A program made the position numbers and the translations under genes. A stretch of DNA of 64,000 bases from RGIG9608 sp045612365 (lineage in GTDB: Bacteria; Bacteroidota; Bacteroidia; Bacteroidales; Paludibacteraceae). The DNA lies in the NCBI GenBank assembly GCA_045612365.1, contig JAZKYY010000008.1:1-64000 (forward strand). The letters are read 5' to 3'. The stretch's first letter is position 1. The number at the start of each line of letters is the position of its first letter. Positions 16,915 through 26,661 of the stretch are shown in pieces. The notes under the pieces were generated by a model that made no database searches, was not told where the DNA came from, and saw only the letters and a list, made by a program, of their open reading frames with translations.

Positions 16915-17718
16915 ATGAAAGAAGTTAATTACACTGTTGGTGAAGTATGCAAGGTTTTAGAAGAGTTTGCTCCTCTCGCATGGCAAGAAGATTACGATAA
17001 TTGCGGTCTATTAATTGGAGAAAAGACACAAAAAGTATTATCGGCACTACTTTGCATCGATGTAACCGAAAATGTTATTGAAGAGGCATTGTCGCTAAAT
17101 TGCCAAATGATAATAAGTCATCATCCATTAATCTTCTTCTCTGGATTAAAACACCTTTGTGAACAGAATTATGTAGAACGTTGCGTGGCAAAAGCCTTAA
17201 AAAACAACATTGCAATTTATGCCGCACACACATGTTGGGACAATGCACCAAAGGGAGTAAACTACAAAATTGCAGAAAAAATAGGATTACAAAACGTACA
17301 AACCCTAGTCCCTAACAGAAACTTTGCAGAAAATGTGGGGAGTGGTGTCATCGGCGAACTCGCAGTAGAAGAGAACGAATTAGAATTTTTGAATCGTTTA
17401 AAAAAAACTTTTTCTATTGGCTGCATAAAACACTCTCAACTTTTGAACAAAAAAATCAAACGAGTAGCACTTTGTGGAGGTAGTGGAAGTGAGTTTATAC
17501 AAAATGCTATCGACCAAAATGCAGACGTATTTCTGACAGCGGATGTCAAATATCACACCTATTTTTCTACTGAAGGGGAAATTTTATTGGCAGATATTGG
17601 TCATTTTGAATCAGAACAATTCACAAAAGAGATATTTTTTGAACAATTACAAAAAAAAATGCCTAAATTTGCAGTCCATTTTTCGCAAATAAAAACAAAT
17701 CAAATAAATTATCTATAA
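16915..17718 (+). CDS. Nif3-like dinuclear metal-centre protein (DUF34)
   Basis: A 267-residue member of the NIF3/YbgI family. Conserved metal-binding segments are visible: W-QEDYDNCGLLIG near residue 22, ISHHPLIF with paired His near residue 65, AAHTCWDNAPKGVN, and a C-terminal ADIGHFESEQFTKE with His and Glu. Related to GTP cyclohydrolase 1 type 2; proposed to be hydrolases or metal chaperones, without a settled function. The gene pair Nif3 then zinc ribbon (2 nt apart) is widespread in Bacteroidota. Confidence 0.92.
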   Translation: MKEVNYTVGEVCKVLEEFAPLAWQEDYDNCGLLIGEKTQKVLSALLCIDVTENVIEEALSLNCQMIISHHPLIFFSGLKHLCEQNYVERCVAKALKNNIAIYAAHTCWDNAPKGVNYKIAEKIGLQNVQTLVPNRNFAENVGSGVIGELAVEENELEFLNRLKKTFSIGCIKHSQLLNKKIKRVALCGGSGSEFIQNAIDQNADVFLTADVKYHTYFSTEGEILLADIGHFESEQFTKEIFFEQLQKKMPKFAVHFSQIKTNQINYL

Positions 17719-17719
17719 A

Positions 17720-18490
17720 ATGGCTACACAACAAGTACAACCTGAAGAAATTACAATTGAAGAAAAGCTAAATGCTCTCTATCATTTACAAACAGTTGCC
17801 ACTGAAATTGATAAAATAAAAATCTTAAGAGGAGAACTTCCACTTGAAGTTCAAGACTTGCAAGACGAAATTGCTGGTTACGAAACTCGTATTGAAAACT
17901 ACAGCAATGAAGTTTTAGAACTTGAAAAATTGATTACTAATCGCAAAAACTTGAAAGAAGAAGCTTTAGCCAAAATCGCAAAATGCGAAGAGCAACAAAA
18001 TAACGTTCGCAACAATCGTGAATACGATTCTCTTTCCAAGGAAATAAATTTCCAAAATTTGGAAATTGAGCTTTGCGACAAAAAAATTGGAGAACACACT
18101 GCTCAAATTGCTGCAAAAAAAGAGGAAATTGAAAAAGCAAAATCATACGTTGAAGATAGAAAAATTGATTTAAAACAAAAGAAGAGCGAGTTGAACGAAA
18201 TCATTGCCGAAACGAAACAAGAAGAAGAACGCTTGATGATAAAAGGCAAAGAATGTGAAGAAAAAATTGAAGAAAGACTTTTGCTCGCTTTCAAACGTAT
18301 TCGCAAAAACCTTCGCAACGGTTTGGCTGTTGTTCCTATCCAACGAGATGCTTGTGGTGGTTGCTTCAACAAAATTCCACCTCAAAGACAATTAGATATT
18401 CGTTTGCGTAAAAAAATTATTGTTTGCGAATATTGTGGTCGTATCCTAGTTGACTCTGAATTAGCAGAAGAACAATCACAAAAAAATTAA
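17720..18490 (+). CDS. coiled-coil protein with C4-type zinc ribbon (CdsZ/DUF164 family)
   Basis: 256 residues. The first 190 form a long coiled coil, charged and heptad-like. The C-terminus holds a zinc ribbon made by CGGC and CEYCG, 20-odd residues apart. Proteins with this layout are annotated as nucleic-acid-binding zinc ribbon proteins. It is the last gene of the hemW-nif3 run and is followed by a terminator. Confidence 0.9.
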   Translation: MATQQVQPEEITIEEKLNALYHLQTVATEIDKIKILRGELPLEVQDLQDEIAGYETRIENYSNEVLELEKLITNRKNLKEEALAKIAKCEEQQNNVRNNREYDSLSKEINFQNLEIELCDKKIGEHTAQIAAKKEEIEKAKSYVEDRKIDLKQKKSELNEIIAETKQEEERLMIKGKECEEKIEERLLLAFKRIRKNLRNGLAVVPIQRDACGGCFNKIPPQRQLDIRLRKKIIVCEYCGRILVDSELAEEQSQKN

Positions 18491-18514
18491 GAAAGATTAT
18501 CAAAAATACATAAG

Positions 18515-18545
18515 AAAGAGGCGAAAAAAATCGCTTCTTTTTTTT
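18515..18545 (+). terminator. terminator of the rsgA-hemW-nif3 block
   Basis: A 10-bp stem (18515-18524 with 18531-18540, one G-U pair) with an A6 loop and a trailing T run. Confidence 0.8.
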
Positions 18546-18560
18546 ATTCTTCCCGCTTAA

Positions 18561-18600
18561 ATAAAAAAAAGAACGCACTCTTGAGAGCTCGTTCTTTTCT
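18561..18600 (-). terminator. terminator of the beta-eliminating lyase gene
   Basis: AAAAGAACG at 18567 onward pairs with CGTTCTTTT ending at 18598, with an inner CTC/GAG stem; reading leftward it ends in a T run. Confidence 0.75.
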
Positions 18601-18630
18601 TTTTCTTTATTATTTCGAAAGTAGTTTTTA

Positions 18631-20082
18631 TTACAAACTTTCGCCAAAATCTTGACGGAATTTTTCTGCCAATTGTTCTTGCCAGTAACCAATTTCTTTT
18701 AGTCGACCAAAGAAGAAACGAAGTACAGAGGGCTCTTCTACCCATTCCAAACCACCAATTAGTTCGCGGTTGTCCCATACCCATTTAACACGGTCTGCCA
18801 CGTATTTAAGTTGCGACAAGGTATACACACGGCGAGGAACAGCCAAGCGCATCAATTCCAATTCAGAGAAGGGTTCGGTGCCGTCAGGATTACGTTGTTC
18901 CGAAAGCGTACCACGTTCCATACCTCTAATACCACCAGCAATGTAAAGCGCAGCAGCCACGGCAGCAGCAGGATATTGGTTGTGTGGCAAGTTAGGCACA
19001 AAAGCACCCGCATTTAAGTGACAACCCAAACCACCAGCAGGCAATACAACAGGCACACCGTAATCGTCCAATTCTTTTGCCAAGTAATTGATAAACTCAG
19101 GGCCTTGGTTAATGTATTCCATATCCAAGCTTTCGTATAAGCCTTGAGCCAAAGATTCCATAGTGCGCACATCAATACCACCGTATGTTAAGAAACCTTC
19201 GTAAAGTGGAATGTATTCCATCATCATTTTGGTGTATTTGGGATCTTTGCTGGTAATAATACCCCCTTTAGAGAAGCTCAATTTACGAGCTGAAAAATAG
19301 ATAATGTCAAAGTGATCGGCAAGCAAGTGATAAATGGTTTTAATATCCATGTGTTTGCAACGAGCCTCGCGCGTTTTCATAAAGTAAATGTTGTCTTGCA
19401 ACAGCGATGCGTCCAATACACTTACAATACCATTATCGTGGCAAATATCGGTAACAGCCAACATATTTTCGAGCGAAACAGGCTGACCACCAATTAAGTT
19501 TGTGCCAGCTTCAACACGTACAAACGCAATGTTTTCTGCACCTTTTTCTTTGATGGTAGCTTTTAGTTTTTTAAGATCAAAGTCGCCTTTAAATGGGTCG
19601 TTGCTTTGAGGTTTCAAACCTTTTTCTGCCACCAATTCTTCTACGCTACCGCCCATACGGGTTACGTGTGCTTTAGTGGTGGTAAAGTGAAAATTCATCA
19701 AAGCAGTTTGGCCTGGTTTTACCAATGCAGAAGCCAAAATATTTTCGCAGGCACGTCCTTGGTGTGCAGGAAGCACGTTGTCGGTACCAAATACCTCTTT
19801 AATAGCGGCTTTAACGCGGTTAAAGGTAGCAGAACCTGCATAAGAATCGTCGGCTTGCATAGAAGCGGCCATTTGCAAATCACTCATAGCATTCACGCCC
19901 GAGTCGGTAAGCATATCCAAATAGATGTCTTTGTTTTCAAGCAAAAAAGTGTTGCAACCAGCCTCTTGAATTTTTTTCAAACGTTCTTCAACAGGAAGCA
20001 ACGAAAGTTTTTGTATAATGCGCACTTTATGCATTTCTAGTGGCACTTGGTTTTCCGATTGATAAAATTTTACAGTTGACAT
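18631..20082 (-). CDS. PLP-dependent beta-eliminating lyase (tryptophanase / tyrosine phenol-lyase family)
   Basis: A 483-residue fold-type I PLP enzyme. Family motifs: LTDSGVNAMSD (58-68), PAHQGR (105-110), PLP-pyridine Asp224, Schiff-base Lys267 in SARKLSFSKGG, and a PRRVYT motif near the end. These enzymes release indole or phenol plus pyruvate and ammonia from Trp or Tyr. Substrate is not clear: R390 in MERG resembles the Arg of tyrosine phenol-lyase (tryptophanase has Ile there), but the DATR motif shared by both classical enzymes is DASL here (224-227). So it probably belongs to a divergent branch. It is monocistronic, with a good promoter (20147-20120). Confidence 0.85.
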   Translation of the reverse strand: MSTVKFYQSENQVPLEMHKVRIIQKLSLLPVEERLKKIQEAGCNTFLLENKDIYLDMLTDSGVNAMSDLQMAASMQADDSYAGSATFNRVKAAIKEVFGTDNVLPAHQGRACENILASALVKPGQTALMNFHFTTTKAHVTRMGGSVEELVAEKGLKPQSNDPFKGDFDLKKLKATIKEKGAENIAFVRVEAGTNLIGGQPVSLENMLAVTDICHDNGIVSVLDASLLQDNIYFMKTREARCKHMDIKTIYHLLADHFDIIYFSARKLSFSKGGIITSKDPKYTKMMMEYIPLYEGFLTYGGIDVRTMESLAQGLYESLDMEYINQGPEFINYLAKELDDYGVPVVLPAGGLGCHLNAGAFVPNLPHNQYPAAAVAAALYIAGGIRGMERGTLSEQRNPDGTEPFSELELMRLAVPRRVYTLSQLKYVADRVKWVWDNRELIGGLEWVEEPSVLRFFFGRLKEIGYWQEQLAEKFRQDFGESL

Positions 20083-20119
20083 AAATATCTAAATTTGATT
20101 ATTTTTTTCAAAAACCTTG

Positions 20120-20147
20120 CAAAGGTAAAAAAAAGTGATTACACAAA
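20120..20147 (-). promoter_or_regulatory. promoter of the beta-eliminating lyase gene
   Basis: Leftward TTTG (20147-20144), a 16-nt spacer and TACCTTTG (20127-20120), 38 nt before the start codon. Confidence 0.55.
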
Positions 20148-20180
20148 GGGTGAAATAACACAACAATAAAACATCTGAAA

Positions 20181-20209
20181 ATAAAAAAAAGAGCACAAAT
20201 GTGCTCTTT
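20181..20209 (-). terminator. terminator of the L31 gene
   Basis: AAAGAGCAC (20188-20196), a 4-nt loop and GTGCTCTTT (20201-20209); the leftward transcript then runs into a T tract (20181-20190). Confidence 0.8.
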
Positions 20210-20233
20210 CCGTTTTCGTATTTATTCCTTGTT

Positions 20234-20497
20234 TTATTTTTTTCTGTTGTCCATACGTTTTTGGTAGCGACTCATGAACTTGTCTACGCGTCCTGCAGTA
20301 TCCACCAATTTGGTTTTTCCTGTATAGAAAGGGTGAGACGAACTCGAAATTTCGAGTTTAAACAAAGGATAAGTTACCCCATCAATTTCGATGGTTTCTT
20401 TCGTAGCAGCAGTCGAACGAGAGAAAAATATTTCTCCATTTGACATATCCTTAAATACTACGGGTCGATAGCTTTCTGGATGAATTCCTTTTTTCAT
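20234..20497 (-). CDS. rpmE2: 50S ribosomal protein L31 type B
   Basis: 87 residues, beginning MKKGIHPESYRPVVFKDMSNG and containing HPFYTGKTKLVDTAGRVDKF, the L31 signature. The zinc-binding Cys of type A L31 are absent, so this is the zinc-independent paralogue type, the usual sole L31 in Bacteroidota. A leftward -7 box TAACTTTG (20538-20531) lies upstream. Confidence 0.97.
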   Translation of the reverse strand: MKKGIHPESYRPVVFKDMSNGEIFFSRSTAATKETIEIDGVTYPLFKLEISSSSHPFYTGKTKLVDTAGRVDKFMSRYQKRMDNRKK

Positions 20498-20578
20498 TAC
20501 TTTATTATTATTTTAGTTATTAAACGGCTGCAAAGTTACGCTTTTCTTATTAAAACAACAATTCTTTTTGTCTATTTT

Positions 20579-21817
20579 TTACAAATTTTCTTTCTGCACA
20601 CCTAGAACCCAACCCATCACATTCGAAGGAGGACGATTGGCCTTAAGCTCGTTAGCCATAAATTGCATATACGGGACAACGTGAGAAAAGAATTTTTTAT
20701 ATCCACTACACAAATAATTGATACAAGGCTCACCTTCTTTTGTTTTAACAAATCTATTTTTAGGACATTCTCCGTTACAAATAGACAAAAACTCACAATC
20801 CAAACATTGCAAAGGGAGTTGTTTTTTTTTCTCTCCAAATGAAGTTTGTTGATCAGAAAGCATCATTGTCAAAAACGGAGTTTGATATATATTTCCAAGT
20901 TTATATTCAGGAAAAACGAAATGATCACAAGAATAGACGTCTCCATTAAACTCCATAACCGCAGCATGTCCACATTGCTTAGCAAAGTAACACACACCAG
21001 GCTCTACTCCAACAAAACCCGCCAAAGTAGCATCAAAAAGTTGCACAAAAATATGCCCAACATCTTTTTTTACCCATTCATCAAATATTTTTATATAAAA
21101 ATCCCCAAATTGTTCTGGCTCAACAGACCATTCGGCTATTTGAATATCTTGTTTTTTACTATTAGGTGTTTGTAGAGCAAAGTTTTCATCTCTAGAAACA
21201 CGTTCAACAACGGGAGAAAATTGCAAAAATTTACTTCCTATTTCTTTCAGGAACTGGTAAATTTCAAGAGGATATTGAGCATTGTACGAATTTATCACAG
21301 ACATAGTGTTGAAATCTACTCCATGCTTTTGCAACAATTCTATCCCCCTCATTACATCTCTAAATGTTCCTTTCCCTCCTTTGTTTTTACGATATTTGTC
21401 GTGACAATGTTCAGGTCCGTCTATCGAGATTCCAACCAAAAAATTATTTTCTGCAAAAAGCTTACACCATTCATCATTCAAAAGCACACCATTTGTTTGA
21501 ATACAATTCTCGACATGACGCCCTTTTGCATATAATCTTTGCAAACGAACAGCCTTCTTGTAAAAATCCAAATCTCGCAACAAAGATTCTCCTCCATGCC
21601 AAGTAAAACTAACATTTGGGGTAGGTTGAGCTTCTATATACTCTTTAACAAACCGTTCCAACAATTGGTCACTCATTTTGTACGAAGTTCTGTTTTCATA
21701 CAAAAATTCTTTTTCCAAATAATAACAATAGGAACAGTTTAAATTACAAACTGCCCCTATAGGTTTTGCCATTAAATAAAGAGGATATGTCAGCGGATTA
21801 AACGCAATGTCTTTCAT
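20579..21817 (-). CDS. anaerobic sulfatase-maturing enzyme (radical SAM/SPASM)
   Basis: A 412-residue radical SAM protein with C24-x3-C28-x2-C31 (CNLNCSYC), SFTWHGGESLLRD, ISIDGPEHCHDKYR and a C-terminal SPASM domain with two Cys clusters (CYFAKQCG..., CLDCEFLSICNGECPKNR, YLCSGYKKFF). These match anSMEs, which oxidise the active-site Ser or Cys of sulfatases to formylglycine in the cytoplasm without oxygen. The obvious client is the Ser-type sulfatase at 7159-8673. It is followed upstream by a coiled-coil lipoprotein gene 5 nt away, so the two share a transcript. Confidence 0.93.
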   Translation of the reverse strand: MKDIAFNPLTYPLYLMAKPIGAVCNLNCSYCYYLEKEFLYENRTSYKMSDQLLERFVKEYIEAQPTPNVSFTWHGGESLLRDLDFYKKAVRLQRLYAKGRHVENCIQTNGVLLNDEWCKLFAENNFLVGISIDGPEHCHDKYRKNKGGKGTFRDVMRGIELLQKHGVDFNTMSVINSYNAQYPLEIYQFLKEIGSKFLQFSPVVERVSRDENFALQTPNSKKQDIQIAEWSVEPEQFGDFYIKIFDEWVKKDVGHIFVQLFDATLAGFVGVEPGVCYFAKQCGHAAVMEFNGDVYSCDHFVFPEYKLGNIYQTPFLTMMLSDQQTSFGEKKKQLPLQCLDCEFLSICNGECPKNRFVKTKEGEPCINYLCSGYKKFFSHVVPYMQFMANELKANRPPSNVMGWVLGVQKENL

Positions 21818-21822
21818 TGTTG

Positions 21823-22710
21823 TTAATCAATTTCAACAACCAAAAATTTAGAAACAGCCCAAAATTCTTTCGGATTATTTATATAAAGAACCAATAATCC
21901 ACCATTATCTTTTTTCAACTCATAACTACTTTTCGCATGAGTTGTTCTTATTTTAGCCTTATCTGAATACAAAGGAATCTCAGTTGTTGTTCTGACATCA
22001 ATTTGAATAAAATAATCTTTATTCAAAGAATTCTCCATTACAGACGGAGCTGAAAACCAACCATTACTCGATAATATTTGCTGTTTTTTCAACTCCTTGT
22101 ATGTACCAAAAACATACCATGCCATATGGATTTCTTGATCTTGGCGTTGGATTATTTGCTGCTTTTCTAAATTTTCCTCTGCAAGAAGTTGCACATCACT
22201 CGAAAGGCCTTTAATTTCTACCTCTTGTTGCAAAATAAGTTCATTTTTTTTCTGCAATTCTTGATTCAACCTTTCGATATTTTCTAATTGCTGTTTATTC
22301 TTTTTAGAAAGTCTCAAAAGTGTTTCCTCCAAACGAGATATTCTCAAAGAGCTATTATTAAGTTTTTTACGAAGACGCTCTACTTCTTTTTGATTTTTTT
22401 CTAGAATATTTACAATCAAAAGAACCTGATCCGAAACATCTTTCGCAGGATTTTCAATTCCCTCTTCAAGTGATTCTATTGAGATAAAACCTTCCAACTC
22501 CTTTACTTTACTAATATTTTGCTCAATCTCCTCAATTGAAGTGAAATAGCTATTCACTTCATTTTCTAATTTTTCTTTTATATTTTCTAGTGAATCCAAC
22601 CTCAGCTTCAAATCAGCAACAGAAAGTTCTCCATCTTGATTCAAAGAACAACTTTGTGAACCAAAAATCAAAGCCACAAATACACCAAAAACATATATCT
22701 TATTCCTCAT
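21823..22710 (-). CDS. coiled-coil lipoprotein of unknown function
   Basis: About 295 residues. The signal ends in a lipobox (FGSQSCSLNQ), followed by a coiled coil of roughly 170 residues rich in Glu, Lys, Leu and Gln, and a C-terminal globular part of about 90 residues (DYFIQIDVRTTTEIPLYSDKA... NPKEFWAVSKFLVVEID). A TTG start 30 nt further upstream is less likely than the ATG at 22710. It is in tandem with the anSME gene (gap 5 nt). A leftward -7 box TATCTTTG (22761-22754) precedes it. No family recognised. Confidence 0.8.
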   Translation of the reverse strand: MRNKIYVFGVFVALIFGSQSCSLNQDGELSVADLKLRLDSLENIKEKLENEVNSYFTSIEEIEQNISKVKELEGFISIESLEEGIENPAKDVSDQVLLIVNILEKNQKEVERLRKKLNNSSLRISRLEETLLRLSKKNKQQLENIERLNQELQKKNELILQQEVEIKGLSSDVQLLAEENLEKQQIIQRQDQEIHMAWYVFGTYKELKKQQILSSNGWFSAPSVMENSLNKDYFIQIDVRTTTEIPLYSDKAKIRTTHAKSSYELKKDNGGLLVLYINNPKEFWAVSKFLVVEID

Positions 22711-22861
22711 TGAAATATCTTTTTTGAGAAATCTCTTCAAAAATCATGCCTCGCAAAGATACAAATTAAGGCAAAATGTAGTCATTTATAAATCAATTAT
22801 TCAGAAAAAACATTTCATAAAATAAAAACTAAAAAAACAATTACAATAACATCATTTTTTG

Positions 22862-22869
22862 TACCTTTG
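22862..22869 (+). promoter_or_regulatory. -7 box of rpsA
   Basis: TACCTTTG at 22862-22869, about 50 nt before the start codon; no clear -33 element. Confidence 0.5.
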
Positions 22870-22920
22870 CGGCGATTTTTTTATCAATATAATGTCTAAC
22901 CCACTTTAAAGAAAAAAAGA

Positions 22921-24783
22921 ATGGAAGAATTTAAAGCAAATGAAGAACAATTGAATGATTTCAATTGGGAAGCCTATGAAAAAGGCGAAATTGTTTCAGC
23001 AGAAGAAAAAGCTGAACTAAAAAAACAATACGACGAAACTCTGAACACCATTAAAGATAAAGACGTCGTAGAAGGAACTATTATTTCAATGAACAAACGT
23101 GAAGCAGTTATCAACGTTGGTTTCAAATCAGATGGTATTATTCCTATTAGCGAACTTCGCTACAATCCTGATTTCAAAGTTGGTGACAAACTAGAAGTTT
23201 ACATTGAAAATCAAGAAGACAAAAAAGGTCAGCTTGTCCTTTCTCACAAACAAGCTCGTGCATCTCGCTCTTGGGATCGCGTAAATGAAGCTATGGCAAA
23301 TGATGAAGTAATCAAAGGTTTCATCAAATGTCGCACAAAAGGCGGTATGATTGTGGACGTATTTGGAATCGAAGCTTTCTTGCCAGGTTCACAAATTGAC
23401 GTTAAACCTATCCGCGATTACGATGTATTTGTTGAAAAAACAATGGAATTCAAAGTTGTAAAAATCAACCACGAATACAAAAACATCGTTGTTTCTCACA
23501 AAGCTCTTATCGAAGCTGAACTTGAAGCTCAACGTCGCGAAATTATTTCAGGACTTGAAAAAGGTCAAGTTTTGGAAGGTGTGGTTAAAAATATTGCATC
23601 TTACGGAGTATTTATCGACTTGGGTGGTGTTGATGGTTTGATTCACATTACAGACCTTTCTTGGGAAAGAGTTATTCATCCAGAAGAAATCGTTCAACTT
23701 GATCAAAAAATCAATGTTGTAATTCTTGACTTTGATGACGACAGACGTCGTATTGCTCTTGGTTTGAAACAATTAACTCCTCATCCATGGGATTCTTTGG
23801 ATGCCAATTTGGCTATTGGCGACAAAGTAAAAGGAAAAGTTGTTGTTATGACCGACTATGGTGCATTCATCGAAATTGCTCCTGGCGTCGAAGGTTTGGT
23901 TCACGTTTCAGAAATGAGCTGGAATCAACGTTTGCGTAGCGCTCAAGAATTCATGAAAGTAGGAGACGAAGTGGAAGCTGTAATCCTTACTCTTGACAGA
24001 GAAGAACGCAAAATGTCATTGGGTATCAAACAACTTAAACCAGATCCATGGTTGACAATTTCTGAAAAATATGCTGTTGGTTCTAAACATCAATCAAAAG
24101 TTCGCAACTTCACTAACTTCGGTGTATTTGTAGAAATCGAAGAAGGTGTTGATGGATTGATTCACATTTCTGACTTGAGTTGGACACGCAAGATCAAACA
24201 TCCATCAGAATTTACTCACATTGGTGCAGATTTGGAAGTTGTGGTTTTGGAAATCGACAAAGAAAATCGTCGCTTGAGCCTTGGACACAAACAACTAGAA
24301 GAAGATCCTTGGACTGTATTTGAAACTATCTTTACTGTAGGTAGCGAACACGAAGGAACTTTGGTTGAAAACGTTGACAAAGGTGTTATCATCGACCTTC
24401 CTTACGGAGTAAAAGGATTTGCATTCAACAAACAATTGGTAAAAGAAGATGGCTCTCAAGCTAAATTGGACGAAAAATTGATGTTCCGCGTAGTTGAGTT
24501 CAACAAAGATGCGAAACGCATTACTCTTTCTCACAAGGCATTGTTTGAAGAAGCTCAAAAAGTAGAAGAAGCTCCAAAAAAAGCTAAAAAAGCAAAAAAA
24601 GAAGTTGAACCAATTCTTGAAAAAACAACTCTTGGCGACATTCAACAACTAGCAGATTTGAAAGATCAATTGGTTGCTGACGCAAAGAAAGTTTTAGCAG
24701 AAAAAGAAGAAGGAAAAACTAAAAAAGCTTCCACAAAAAAGGCTAAAAAAGCAGAAGAAAACACTGAAGACGCAGCTAAATAA
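22921..24783 (+). CDS. rpsA: 30S ribosomal protein S1
   Basis: 620 residues with repeated S1 RNA-binding domains; repeats are visible from the recurring pattern G-x-V-x(6)-G-x-F/V-I/V-x(7)-G-L-I/V-H-x-S/T-D/E-L/M-S-W (for example SYGVFIDLGGVDGLIHITDLSW, in four strong copies, flanked by two weaker ones). A Lys/Ala/Glu-rich tail follows (KKAKKAKKE, KKASTKKAKKAEE). It brings mRNAs to the 30S subunit, important in a phylum where Shine-Dalgarno sequences are rare. No Shine-Dalgarno is visible before its own start. Confidence 0.96.
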   Translation: MEEFKANEEQLNDFNWEAYEKGEIVSAEEKAELKKQYDETLNTIKDKDVVEGTIISMNKREAVINVGFKSDGIIPISELRYNPDFKVGDKLEVYIENQEDKKGQLVLSHKQARASRSWDRVNEAMANDEVIKGFIKCRTKGGMIVDVFGIEAFLPGSQIDVKPIRDYDVFVEKTMEFKVVKINHEYKNIVVSHKALIEAELEAQRREIISGLEKGQVLEGVVKNIASYGVFIDLGGVDGLIHITDLSWERVIHPEEIVQLDQKINVVILDFDDDRRRIALGLKQLTPHPWDSLDANLAIGDKVKGKVVVMTDYGAFIEIAPGVEGLVHVSEMSWNQRLRSAQEFMKVGDEVEAVILTLDREERKMSLGIKQLKPDPWLTISEKYAVGSKHQSKVRNFTNFGVFVEIEEGVDGLIHISDLSWTRKIKHPSEFTHIGADLEVVVLEIDKENRRLSLGHKQLEEDPWTVFETIFTVGSEHEGTLVENVDKGVIIDLPYGVKGFAFNKQLVKEDGSQAKLDEKLMFRVVEFNKDAKRITLSHKALFEEAQKVEEAPKKAKKAKKEVEPILEKTTLGDIQQLADLKDQLVADAKKVLAEKEEGKTKKASTKKAKKAEENTEDAAK

Positions 24784-24801
24784 TCTAGCTGTTTCTATAC
24801 A

Positions 24802-24837
24802 AAAAAATGGTCTGAAGTTAACTTCAGACCATTTTTT
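24802..24837. terminator. bidirectional terminator, perfect 36-bp palindrome
   Basis: Perfectly self-complementary from 24802 to 24837 around GTTAAC, with A and T runs at the ends; it serves rpsA and the convergent membrane-protein gene. Confidence 0.9.
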
Positions 24838-24844
24838 ATTTTTA

Positions 24845-26605
24845 TCACTCTCCATACACTGAATAGTACCACCAAGTATTTCGATGATGCTTCTGCATCA
24901 AACGCCTCTTAAAACTTTGATCATTGGGAGACGTATATATTTGCATGAAATGATCAAAACGTTTCTGCGTAGCCTCAGAAACGACAAAATCACTAACAGG
25001 AAGTTCTATTCCAGAAGGTTGTGCCGAAATTAAAAATTCTTCATAAATAGTAGGAATCTTTTCTGTTTTATAAGGAAAAATTTCAAAAAACAAAGATGCA
25101 AATGCCTTATAATCGCGTTTTTGCAGAATTCCACAAAGCAACATATCTCGCGCCTCAACAGTAAGTTCATATTTTTTAGAGAAATTATATAATTCGGCCA
25201 GTTTATTATCTGACATATAATAAAGTTCACCCTTTTCAATATTCTCTGGCGTGAAGTTATTCAAAACATTCTCCACCTCTTTTATATACTCATCGTGAAC
25301 GAGAGTAAGTCTTAATTTATTAATAAATTTTTGCGTCACTTCAACATTCCCTTTCTTAGCGTTGAGCATCGCAAGTGTTTTTAAGACAAAAAAGTCATCG
25401 TAATTAAGACGAATTGAGGCATTTTCCTCTGCACAACGGATAGCCATATTATATAAACCACATAACGAATGAAATGTGATATTCGATTGCATTGACATAT
25501 TCTTTTTGTCATAAACTGGAAGAAAAACATTGCCAAGTTTTAATGGGTACTCAAACATTCTTTCGGGCAATTCTCCTTTCGCCGTATGTGCTAAAACAAC
25601 ATAAGGGAACAAACGATCTATCTCTTTTTCTTGATTTTCAGAAAGTTTTATCACCTCATCCCAGTCTTGTTCAAAAGTTGCCTTTTCTATTCTAAAGTAA
25701 TTTTCAAAAGAAGAATATTTCTCAAATGGCCAAGTTGACACCATCAACACCACCAATGCAACACTCTGAATAAGCAAGAGAAGTACTTCCACATTTTTAG
25801 ATTGAAACTTTATCTTCGGAATCAAAATCGACATCAATACTGGCAATATAAACAATAAGAGCATCATCAAACTTTGCCCCTCCACATCAAATAAAAATCC
25901 AAGATTCAGGAATTTATTCTTTGCCATTTCATCCACAACTAAAACATTCCAAAGCACTGAATAAAAGAAACATAAAATCAAACTTAATGAAGAAAATAGA
26001 ATAAAAGCACTCCAATTCCAGTTTTCTTTTTCATATTTTTTGAAATAAAATATCTCAACCAAACAAAGCGAAACATAAAGTAACATCAGCACTCCTGATG
26101 GCAAAAACAAATAAAGTAATGGATAAGAAATCAACGCAAGCACATACCTTGAAATTCGAGATTTATTAGTCAGATACAAATAAAAAACAACATAAAATAT
26201 TAATACGAATATAGAATAAAAGAGAAAGAAAAGTCGATGTGTTTGCAACACAAACAATAGAACAGACGGAAGTATTGAAAAAATAGACCACACTTGGTGC
26301 AATTTTATTTTTTTCTGCAATCTATACGAAACAAGAAAAAGAGCAACTATCGGCAACATAAAAACCAGAACCGCAAATATCCGCCACTTAGCACCCAAAA
26401 GCAAGAATTCTGACACATACTTACTTAAAGCCGCATCTTTCAAACTAGACATAAAATAGCTCCAAGTACACTCCCAATAATTAGATTCGAACCAAAAATA
26501 CAAATGCCCATAAAACTCTTTATATAAATAAATTGACGACAAAACAGTCAAAACAAATGCAAGTCCAAAAGTTAATATAGAATAGTTGAGTTGAATCTTT
26601 TTCAT
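24845..26605 (-). CDS. polytopic membrane protein with large C-terminal soluble domain (probably DUF6057)
   Basis: 586 residues. The first 310 contain about ten hydrophobic segments, rich in Phe, Leu and Tyr; the rest (from about 320) is soluble and helical, with TPR-like spacing (Y-x-M-A-I-R, A-M-L-N-A-K-K-G). Layout and length resemble Bacteroidota proteins annotated as DUF6057; that assignment is from memory of the family's appearance and is uncertain. It stands alone between two terminators. No function can be given. Confidence 0.7.
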   Translation of the reverse strand: MKKIQLNYSILTFGLAFVLTVLSSIYLYKEFYGHLYFWFESNYWECTWSYFMSSLKDAALSKYVSEFLLLGAKWRIFAVLVFMLPIVALFLVSYRLQKKIKLHQVWSIFSILPSVLLFVLQTHRLFFLFYSIFVLIFYVVFYLYLTNKSRISRYVLALISYPLLYLFLPSGVLMLLYVSLCLVEIFYFKKYEKENWNWSAFILFSSLSLILCFFYSVLWNVLVVDEMAKNKFLNLGFLFDVEGQSLMMLLLFILPVLMSILIPKIKFQSKNVEVLLLLIQSVALVVLMVSTWPFEKYSSFENYFRIEKATFEQDWDEVIKLSENQEKEIDRLFPYVVLAHTAKGELPERMFEYPLKLGNVFLPVYDKKNMSMQSNITFHSLCGLYNMAIRCAEENASIRLNYDDFFVLKTLAMLNAKKGNVEVTQKFINKLRLTLVHDEYIKEVENVLNNFTPENIEKGELYYMSDNKLAELYNFSKKYELTVEARDMLLCGILQKRDYKAFASLFFEIFPYKTEKIPTIYEEFLISAQPSGIELPVSDFVVSEATQKRFDHFMQIYTSPNDQSFKRRLMQKHHRNTWWYYSVYGE

Positions 26606-26661
26606 AGAAAAATAACTAATTATATATTTTTAATATGTACAAATGTAAAAGTTTATTTTCA

